A stretch of 14,511 nt of DNA, from assembly GCA_036524155.1 (NCBI GenBank), contig DATDCV010000195.1:1-14511 (forward strand). The letters run 5' to 3'. The notes beneath the pieces are model-generated. The model was given only the letters and a program-made list of their open reading frames with translations, was not told where the DNA came from and did not search any database. Source of the DNA: DATDCV01 sp036524155 (GTDB lineage Bacteria; Verrucomicrobiota; Verrucomicrobiia; Limisphaerales; UBA8199). Positions 1-4,478 of this stretch are shown piece by piece; position 1 is the stretch's first letter; every line of letters begins with the position of its first letter. The position numbers and the translations under genes are program-made.

Positions 1-391
1 CCGCACTCCCCGCCCTCCATCCGATCGCGAGGAGCACGCCGAAGAGGATGCCGGCCAGCAGCACATTGACCGCCGGCCCGGCCAGGGCGACCACGAGTTC
101 CTGCTTGGGGTCTTCGGGCATCCGTTCCAGGCGCGCCACCCCGCCGATGGGCAGCAGGGTGATGTCACGCGTCTTGATGCCGTAGCGGCGCGCCATTAAG
201 GCGTGGCCCAGTTCGTGCAGGACCACGCAGCCAAACAAGGCGACCATGAAGGCGACACCCCGCAGCGCGGCCTCAACGTTCTGAGTGGCGCGCCAGTAAA
301 CGAACCCTAAAAAAGCGAGCAGCAGCAGAAACGTGAAGTGAAGATAAACGTCAATGCCGAGCAGTTTGCCGAGCTTGAGAGACCATTTCAT
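1..391 (-). CDS. M50-family site-2 zinc metalloprotease, N-terminal part (runs off left edge)
   Basis: This encodes an intramembrane zinc protease of the M50/site-2 protease family, which cuts transmembrane substrates, often anti-sigma factors. Translation of the minus strand from the ATG at 391 begins MKWSLKLGKLLGIDVYLHFT and passes through a hydrophobic segment (about residues 14-29). It then reaches the zinc-binding motif HELGH at residues 59-63, with the catalytic Glu at 60, inside a second membrane segment. A conserved LAGPAVN-type motif follows near residue 104, in a third hydrophobic stretch. The window cuts the gene after about 130 codons, so the third zinc ligand and any C-terminal CBS domains cannot be seen. 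The N-terminal 'G(I/V)xVxLHxTF' pattern matches the short bacterial/archaeal group that often carries CBS domains. It is the last visible gene of the minus-strand stress cluster, 123 bases after the 382-aa protein. No clear ribosome binding site is visible. The family call is firm; the substrate is unknown. Confidence 0.9.
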   Translation of the reverse strand, partial: MKWSLKLGKLLGIDVYLHFTFLLLLAFLGFVYWRATQNVEAALRGVAFMVALFGCVVLHELGHALMARRYGIKTRDITLLPIGGVARLERMPEDPKQELVVALAGPAVNVLLAGILFGVLLAIGWRAGSA

Positions 392-514
392 AAAGGAACA
401 ATTTGTTTTTGGACGGGCGCTTTGGTTCGCGCACCGAGACGACCGCGCCCGTATTTACCAGCGTGCAGCCACGGTTGGGCAATGCCCTTCGACGATCTTC
501 ATAAGCAGTGTTCA

Positions 515-1663
515 CTATGCCGGTTTGGTGTCGACGGAGAATTGCCTGGCAAAGGCGAGGAGATGGTCGGCGATTTCGCAGTTGGTCTGTTCTCGGGCAC
601 GTTCGCCGCGGGAAAAGCGCTCAAAATGGCCGGCGATGACGGATAGGGAACGAATCGAATTTGACGAGGCGATTGATACTGCTTTGTTCAGGCTTATACA
701 CCAAGGCGTGAGTGCCATAGCTTCCAGCAGATCGGCTGCGGCCAGGTACGCATCGAGCTTCGCCTTATCCTGCTCCTCCAGGTCGAAGATTTTCGCCCCG
801 TAGGGCTGGCCCCCGAATTGCGCGTTGAACTTGTCGAGCCGATTCCGGAGATGTGCTTCCTCCGCGGTGGGAGACCCCATGAAAGCCCGCTCGAGACGTC
901 TAAAAGAGTGAAAGGCCTCGCAGTAGTCTCTATTCTGCACCATGTGCTCGAAAAGGGGAATGCCAAAAAGTCCTTGCTGCATCATAAAGGACATCAGGTT
1001 GTCGTGGTCGAGTTCGGCACCCAGAATGAAAAGAGCGGTTGAGAGAAAGGAGCGGCCATGTTCTTTGCTGCCGGTAAGGTCGTTCACTAGCGAGACACTT
1101 CCCTGCGAGGCGCTGCCTCGCGGCGCGCAACCCAGCATGTGCTCGAAAAGCGCCCTGAAAACCCGGCACGTCAACGGCACATTCCCCGAAAGGAGTGGAT
1201 GCAAGCTGTCTAAGGCTGATTCCTGTTGGACATTGGACTGTGCCCAGGCAGCAGGCAGTTCGCCCGTGGGTGGAGAATGGCCAGATGAAAGGGCAGCCAT
1301 CGCCCCGCCCTGCTGTGGGGCGGTGCCTGCCGTCGTGCCCCTCTGACTCGGCGGTGCGGTCCCAATCAGGATTGCCAAAAGAAGCCGCGAGCCGTCGAAG
1401 ACACGAGCAACCTGCTCGGTTACCGAAGGCTCTCCCCAAATCATCACGAACCTCTGGGCGCCGATCAGGGCCGCGATGGTCTGCGCGTCTTTGAACACGG
1501 CCTCATCCACCTCCACGAGCCGGCTCGTTTCGCACAATCCTTCCTTCAGCGTCCTTGGGTTCGAAGAGGCCGGCAGTCTCCTTTTCAGCTCCGACGGGTT
1601 CTCGATCAGTCTCAGATATTGGTACAGGGATTTAAGCGTGATGGGCATAGGAGTTTCGTTCAT
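515..1663 (-). CDS. Unrecognised 382-aa protein
   Basis: I do not recognise this protein. The reading frame is open for 382 codons, with third-position GC typical of real genes here. Its start codon overlaps the stop of the small upstream ORF as ATGA (1660-1663), which suggests translational coupling. Residues 1-110 look globular and mixed. A Gly/Ala/Pro/Ser/Thr-rich stretch (about residues 110-150) looks like a disordered linker. From about residue 155 to the end the protein is mostly helical, with Leu, Phe and Met-rich amphipathic segments, for example FRALFEHMLGCA and SFMMQQGLFGIPLFEHMVQN, and ends in a helical region with ADLLEAMALTPWCISLNKA. There is no signal peptide and no convincing membrane segment, so it is probably cytoplasmic. 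Its neighbours are the M50 protease (123 bases downstream) and HPF/Hsp20 genes upstream, so a stress or dormancy role is inferred from position only. An alternative start is Met6. Confidence 0.65.
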   Translation of the reverse strand: MNETPMPITLKSLYQYLRLIENPSELKRRLPASSNPRTLKEGLCETSRLVEVDEAVFKDAQTIAALIGAQRFVMIWGEPSVTEQVARVFDGSRLLLAILIGTAPPSQRGTTAGTAPQQGGAMAALSSGHSPPTGELPAAWAQSNVQQESALDSLHPLLSGNVPLTCRVFRALFEHMLGCAPRGSASQGSVSLVNDLTGSKEHGRSFLSTALFILGAELDHDNLMSFMMQQGLFGIPLFEHMVQNRDYCEAFHSFRRLERAFMGSPTAEEAHLRNRLDKFNAQFGGQPYGAKIFDLEEQDKAKLDAYLAAADLLEAMALTPWCISLNKAVSIASSNSIRSLSVIAGHFERFSRGERAREQTNCEIADHLLAFARQFSVDTKPA

Positions 1664-1866
1664 TGGAGTTTAGGGACGGGCGGTCTCGGTCCTGGTGGTG
1701 GCCGGTTGCTCGCTTGTCCCAATACGGCCTTCGTCCCAAGTGCTTTCTGCCACCAGGCTGTAATCTCGTCCACAACCTCCTCGTGTTGGGAATAACGATG
1801 CTCGTGCACGGCCACGTCGGCGGTGGCGGCCATCAAGGCGCGCGCGTCTTCCGCGAGCGTGCGCAT
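1660..1866 (-). CDS. Small 68-aa ORF with DUF883/YqjD-like N-terminus, possibly a decayed remnant
   Basis: The first 19 residues (MRTLAEDARALMAATADVA) match, from family knowledge, the N-terminal helix of DUF883/ElaB/YqjD proteins. Those are small ribosome-associated inner-membrane proteins of stationary phase, normally around 100 aa. The long middle helix and C-terminal membrane anchor are absent. The sequence jumps to VHEHRYSQ, which resembles the VHE(N/H)PYQ segment normally found just before the membrane helix, and then runs into an unfamiliar Pro-rich tail. This looks like an internal deletion plus loss of the anchor. The frame is open upstream to a TAG at 1915-1917 without another ATG, so 1866 is the only good start. 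Its stop overlaps the start of the next gene (ATGA at 1660-1663). It may still be translated as a leader for that gene. I am confident of the N-terminal resemblance, not of function. Confidence 0.45.
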   Translation of the reverse strand: MRTLAEDARALMAATADVAVHEHRYSQHEEVVDEITAWWQKALGTKAVLGQASNRPPPGPRPPVPKLQ

Positions 1867-1981
1867 GTCATTGCCGGGTGATTGTGTTCGTTTGTCCGTA
1901 TGTTCCAGTTCTTCCTATTGGCTTGTTCGATGATCAGTTGATGAAAACGCCGTTGGGCATGATGGGACCAGGCATTTTCTT

Positions 1982-2404
1982 TCACGCTCTTTGACCGGCC
2001 TGCGCATGGGCCCACCGGCCGGAGATGGCGCTGAGTTGCAGTTGGCTTTTGCCTCGTTTCAGGCGCCGGAGTTGGCGGGCCTGAATCTGGTGCTCCAAAT
2101 CCTGGGTGGCCTTGAGTAACGCGGCCTCAAGCGTGTTGTCTTTGGCCTCGGCGTGCAGGGCTGGGCCATGAACCAGCAGCGCCCCGTCGCGCGTATGGCG
2201 GGTAGCCTTGGCGTGCATGCCCGGCCCCGGAACCTCCAACCGGACTTGGACGCGGAAGGCCGGTTTGGCTTCCCGTTGATGTTCGAGGACCACTGCGGCG
2301 GCGGTGATCGGGGTCAGCCTATGCAGGTGCTTGAGTTGTTCCTCCACCTGGCGGTGCCAGGTGACTTGGGCATTGAGGCTGAGATAGCGAAGGGTGGTTT
2401 TCAT
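1982..2404 (-). CDS. Short HPF/RaiA-type ribosome hibernation factor with an internal duplication
   Basis: This 140-aa protein resembles the short ribosome hibernation-promoting factor (HPF/RaiA/YfiA) family, which binds the decoding centre of the 30S subunit and silences ribosomes in stationary phase. The order is beta strand (residues 3-9), helix (15-28), beta strands ITAAAVVLE (33-41) and AFRVQVRLEVPG (49-60), then the second helix TLEAALLKATQDLEHQIQAR (91-110), and a basic tail RRLKRGKSQ typical of the family. The region between strand three and the last helix is longer than usual. Residues 60-77 and 80-97 look like two copies of the same unit (GPGMHAKA... and GPALHAEA..., 9 of 18 identical). 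The C-terminal dimerisation domain of long HPF is absent. The gene lies between Hsp20 (111 bases upstream) and the DUF883-like ORF, which fits a stress/dormancy operon. The start is the ATG at 2404; no strong Shine-Dalgarno is seen. Confidence 0.8.
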   Translation of the reverse strand: MKTTLRYLSLNAQVTWHRQVEEQLKHLHRLTPITAAAVVLEHQREAKPAFRVQVRLEVPGPGMHAKATRHTRDGALLVHGPALHAEAKDNTLEAALLKATQDLEHQIQARQLRRLKRGKSQLQLSAISGRWAHAQAGQRA

Positions 2405-2450
2405 ATCGGTTCAGGAATGTTGTTGTGGCAGGCGCACCACTTCCTCTGCG

Positions 2451-2480
2451 GCGAGCATGAGCACGGGCTCCGGTGCTCGC
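2451..2480. other. Inverted repeat between Hsp20 and HPF genes
   Basis: In the 111-base gap, gcgagca (2451-2457) and tgctcgc (2474-2480) are perfect 7-base complements. An alternative nested pairing of gagcac (2459-2464) with gtgctc (2473-2478) is also possible. No T-run follows on the minus strand, so this is not a standard terminator. It may be an mRNA processing or stability hairpin between co-transcribed genes. Confidence 0.35.
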
Positions 2481-2515
2481 GGCGGGCGATTTCAACCGCC
2501 CCCCGCCGTGCCCGC

Positions 2516-2971
2516 TCAGGCAACCTTGACCTCGATTTGCTGCGGCTTGGCCTGCTCGGTCTTGGCCAGATGCACCGTCAGCACGCCGTCTTTGAACTCG
2601 GCGGTGACCCTGGCAGGGCTGGCATCATCCGGGAGTGAGAAGTTGCGCACGAAACTGCCATAGGCCCGTTCGATGCGGTGATACTTTTTGCCTTTCTCCT
2701 CCTTCTCAAATTTGCGTTCGCCCATGATGGTCAACGTGCCCTCTTCCGCAGTGACCTTCACATCCTCTTTCTTCACTTCAGGCAATTCGGCCTTGATCAG
2801 GTATTCCTTGTCATCTTCGCTGATGTCCACCAACGGAGCCCATTCGGCCACCGCCATGGGTTCTTCCTGGCCCTCGGGCCACTGGGCCGGGGACCGGCTG
2901 AATAGGCTGCCCAAGCCGTGTTGCAGGGCTTCCAGTTGCCTTAACTGATTCCAACGTGTCAATGTATTCAT
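2516..2971 (-). CDS. Small heat shock protein, Hsp20/alpha-crystallin family
   Basis: This 151-aa protein is an ATP-independent holdase that binds unfolding proteins in the cytoplasm. Residues 1-40 form a variable N-terminal arm beginning MNTLTRWNQLRQLEALQHGL. The alpha-crystallin domain runs from about residue 42 to 148, starting at WAPLVDI and EYLIKAELPEVKKEDVKV. It contains the family pattern ...GERKFEKEE...YHRIERAYGSFVRNFSLP and the signature A-x-x-x-D-G-V-L at 124-131 (AEFKDGVL). The frame stays open upstream to 3235, but the start at 2971 is chosen because a good Shine-Dalgarno (AAGGAA, 2984-2979) lies 8 bases before this ATG and the protein then has the usual class length. The unusual upstream leader contains a strong hairpin (3006-3042). 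It is followed by HPF on the same strand. The C-terminal I-x-I-type motif is represented by IEV near residues 146-148. Confidence 0.95.
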   Translation of the reverse strand: MNTLTRWNQLRQLEALQHGLGSLFSRSPAQWPEGQEEPMAVAEWAPLVDISEDDKEYLIKAELPEVKKEDVKVTAEEGTLTIMGERKFEKEEKGKKYHRIERAYGSFVRNFSLPDDASPARVTAEFKDGVLTVHLAKTEQAKPQQIEVKVA

Positions 2972-2978
2972 GATTTCA

Positions 2979-2984
2979 TTCCTT
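2979..2984 (-). promoter_or_regulatory. Shine-Dalgarno site of the Hsp20 gene
   Basis: AAGGAA on the minus strand, 8 bases before the ATG at 2971. It is one of the few clear ribosome binding sites in the window and decides the Hsp20 start against the much longer upstream-open frame. Confidence 0.75.
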
Positions 2985-3005
2985 TTTGGCGGGTAGGGTT
3001 TCGGG

Positions 3006-3042
3006 CCGTCGCCCCTGCCCGCCAACGGTCGGGCGGCGACGG
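3006..3042 (-). promoter_or_regulatory. Strong hairpin in the Hsp20 leader
   Basis: CCGTCGCC (3006-3013) pairs perfectly with GGCGACGG (3035-3042). Inside it, GCCCG (3017-3021) pairs with CGGGC (3030-3034) around an 8-base loop, with a 3-base bulge on one side. The structure sits 57 bases downstream of the preceding gene's stop and about 35 bases before the Hsp20 start. No T-run follows on the minus strand, so it is not a textbook terminator. It could be a 5'-UTR control element for the heat shock gene or an mRNA stabiliser. It does not visibly include the Shine-Dalgarno itself. Confidence 0.5.
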
Positions 3043-3098
3043 TAGAGGGACGGGGCAGGCCCGGGAGGTCGCGTCCATACCCTTTCGGCATCAATGGA

Positions 3099-3419
3099 TC
3101 AGGCTTGCGTCCCCCAATCCCGCTCGATGAACCAGTGTGGCGGCCTAACATCGATTTGTGTCGGGTCAAACACTTCACCCAGAATCCGGATGTCCAAAAC
3201 CTGTTCCGGCAGGAGGCTGAGGGTATGAGAGCCATTGTTGCTCGTGTAGTCCCACAGCGAATACCGGTTCACCCCGTCCGGAATTCCAGCTCCCGGACCA
3301 TAATCCGTGGGAGCGCAGACCAGATCGATCACTTGGCTGTCGGCTTTGCTATAGAACCGTAAGGCAACCTTCTTCTTCTCCTTGATGGCTTCGATAAACT
3401 CTTTGTGATTCGGTATCAT
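3099..3419 (-). CDS. WYL-like single-domain small protein
   Basis: This 106-aa protein begins MIPNHKEFIEAIKEKKKVAL. The pattern is a lead helix, then 'KKVALRFYSKADSQV', a 'V.AP.DYGP' turn, 'NRYSLWDY', and 'SHTLSLLPEQVLDIRILGEVFDP'. This follows the layout of a WYL domain (helix; strand with K/R-V-x-I/L-x-Y; R/D-x-V-x-P; Y-x-L-x-x-Y; a T-L-x-L-x-x-x-x-I/V-L-D-I-x-x-L-x-x-x-F end). WYL domains bind nucleic acid or nucleotide ligands and usually sit behind an HTH. Here there is none, so this would be a stand-alone sensor module. The start at 3419 is chosen because homology-like sequence begins there; the frame is open to 3566 but that extension is low-quality sequence. A GGAAG lies about 20 bases upstream, too far to be an ideal Shine-Dalgarno. 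It is first in the minus-strand stress cluster and divergent from the signalling cluster. The fold call is moderate; the role is unknown. Confidence 0.75.
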   Translation of the reverse strand: MIPNHKEFIEAIKEKKKVALRFYSKADSQVIDLVCAPTDYGPGAGIPDGVNRYSLWDYTSNNGSHTLSLLPEQVLDIRILGEVFDPTQIDVRPPHWFIERDWGTQA

Positions 3420-3770
3420 AAACGTCGATGAATTTGAGTCTTCCTTTCTCTTCCAGCTAATGGAGGGCCAAGCCGACGCTCGGCGCTCTAACCTCTTCAA
3501 TCCAGCCCGATTCCGGTGTTTAAGCGCACCTTTGGGGAGGGTTGAGAGGATGCCTGGGCATTGCAACTTGCACTACCACCACCGCCGCACTATGCATTCT
3601 GCACAGTGGACGACAAGATGAGTTCAAGATTCACGCGTGCAGGAAATGAGCGGGTCGCACATTGGGGACTTCCCCGATAGACAGCTTGAGGCAATAGCCA
3701 GATACTTACCTTGGTTTGTTGCGGTGCCGACGGAGATCCAGCGTACCGGCGGGCCAATTTCCGACAGATC
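3420..3770. other. Divergent intergenic region between the stress and signalling clusters
   Basis: About 350 bases separate two divergent starts. The clearest content is the palindrome pair at 3562-3603. The open frames crossing it, to 3566 on the minus strand and from 3711 on the plus strand, are extensions of the flanking genes without recognisable protein sequence. Promoters for both directions should lie here, but I could not assign a convincing -35/-10 pair. Confidence 0.6.
3562..3603. promoter_or_regulatory. Paired TGCA-N3-TGCA palindromes, copy A
   Basis: TGCAACTTGCA (3562-3572) and TGCATTCTGCA (3593-3603) are two 11-base palindromic motifs with centres 31 bases apart, about three helical turns. 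The same arrangement recurs at 11169-11209. The pair lies about 140 bases upstream of the WYL-like gene and about 170 bases upstream of the kinase-like gene, so it could serve either direction. A dimeric or tetrameric repressor/activator site is a reasonable inference. An overlapping TTGCAC-17 bases-TATGCA could also be read as a poor sigma-70-type promoter. Confidence 0.5.
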
Positions 3771-4478
3771 ATGAAACGCAAGTTGAGCGTGTTGTCAGGA
3801 CGATACCTGGCCGCGTTGGGAAAATACCTGAAGCAAGGCTCGCGTGCCAGCCTGGAACCGGCTCGAGCATTGCGACACCAGGCCGCGGCCATTGGGTTGC
3901 AGACGCTGGACATGGCCAGGATTCACGAGCGAGCGCTCGCCACACTGAAGGCATCCAACACGAGAAAGGCGCTGATCGAACAGGCGGACATTTTTTTCCT
4001 CGAGACGATCTCTCCGATCGAGAAGAGGCATCAAGCCGCCCACAAGACCGGCGCCCACTTGGGCCCGCCGAACCCGGCGCTCGACCAGCGTTCGGTGGAC
4101 CTGGCTGCATCCAACCGGTTCTTGAAACAGGGAATCGCCCAGCACAAGACCGTGGAGGCAGCCCTCAAGAAAAGGGTCGCACACTACAAAAAACTGTTGG
4201 AGGAATCACTTTCCCTGCGAAAGCATTACCAGCACCTGACCCACCGGATTTTGTCGGCGCAGGAGAACAATCGAAAAAAGATCAGCCACGATCTCCAGAA
4301 TGAGGTCGCCCAGACTCTGTTGGGAATCAATGTCCGGTTATTGACGGTGAAGAAGGCGGCCGCCCTCAACGACAAGAGCCTCCAGAAAGAGATTGCCAGC
4401 ACGCACCGGCTCGTAGATATGTCGGTTGCAACCATAGAACGGTTGGCCCGTGAATACGGCAGGAATCAGGAAACCTAA
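3771..4478 (+). CDS. Degenerate histidine-kinase-like protein: RsbU_N-like domain plus HisKA_3-like domain lacking the phospho-acceptor His
   Basis: This 235-aa cytoplasmic protein has no catalytic ATPase domain. Residues 5-90 are helical and resemble the N-terminal domain of RsbU-type phosphatases (YLAALGKYL...ASLEPARAL...GLQTLDMARIHERAL). Residues 104-150 are a coiled coil with KTVEAALKKRVAHYKKLLEESL, the linker seen before HisKA_3 domains. Residues 156-228 clearly match a HisKA_3 dimerisation/phospho-acceptor domain (RILSAQENNRKKIS...AQTLLGINVRL...THRLVDMSV...LARE). At the acceptor position the usual E-L-H-D is D-L-Q-N: Gln176 replaces the His. The protein ends where HATPase_c would start. 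The same region is closely paralogous to residues 278-348 of the kinase at 7182. I infer a scaffold or inhibitory heterodimer partner. I recall similar short Gln-bearing proteins in Verrucomicrobiota, so this may be a conserved family rather than decay. The start is the ATG at 3771; the frame opens earlier (TTG 3711). Its last 29 bases overlap the next gene. Confidence 0.85.
   Translation: MKRKLSVLSGRYLAALGKYLKQGSRASLEPARALRHQAAAIGLQTLDMARIHERALATLKASNTRKALIEQADIFFLETISPIEKRHQAAHKTGAHLGPPNPALDQRSVDLAASNRFLKQGIAQHKTVEAALKKRVAHYKKLLEESLSLRKHYQHLTHRILSAQENNRKKISHDLQNEVAQTLLGINVRLLTVKKAAALNDKSLQKEIASTHRLVDMSVATIERLAREYGRNQET

Noticed and set aside
930..1439. 169-aa minus-strand ORF and opposing plus-strand ORFs over the unknown gene
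   Set aside because: The 382-aa frame covers this stretch with better codon use and a coupled start; these are its shadows.
1833..2015. 60-aa minus-strand ORF between the HPF and DUF883-like genes
   Set aside because: It overlaps the end of HPF and the start of the DUF883-like ORF in a different frame, and its sequence is featureless.
3568..3596. TTGCAC-17 bp-TATGCA as a sigma-70 promoter
   Set aside because: The -35 match is weak and both hexamers are explained by the palindromes. Copy B lacks the TA at the equivalent position.
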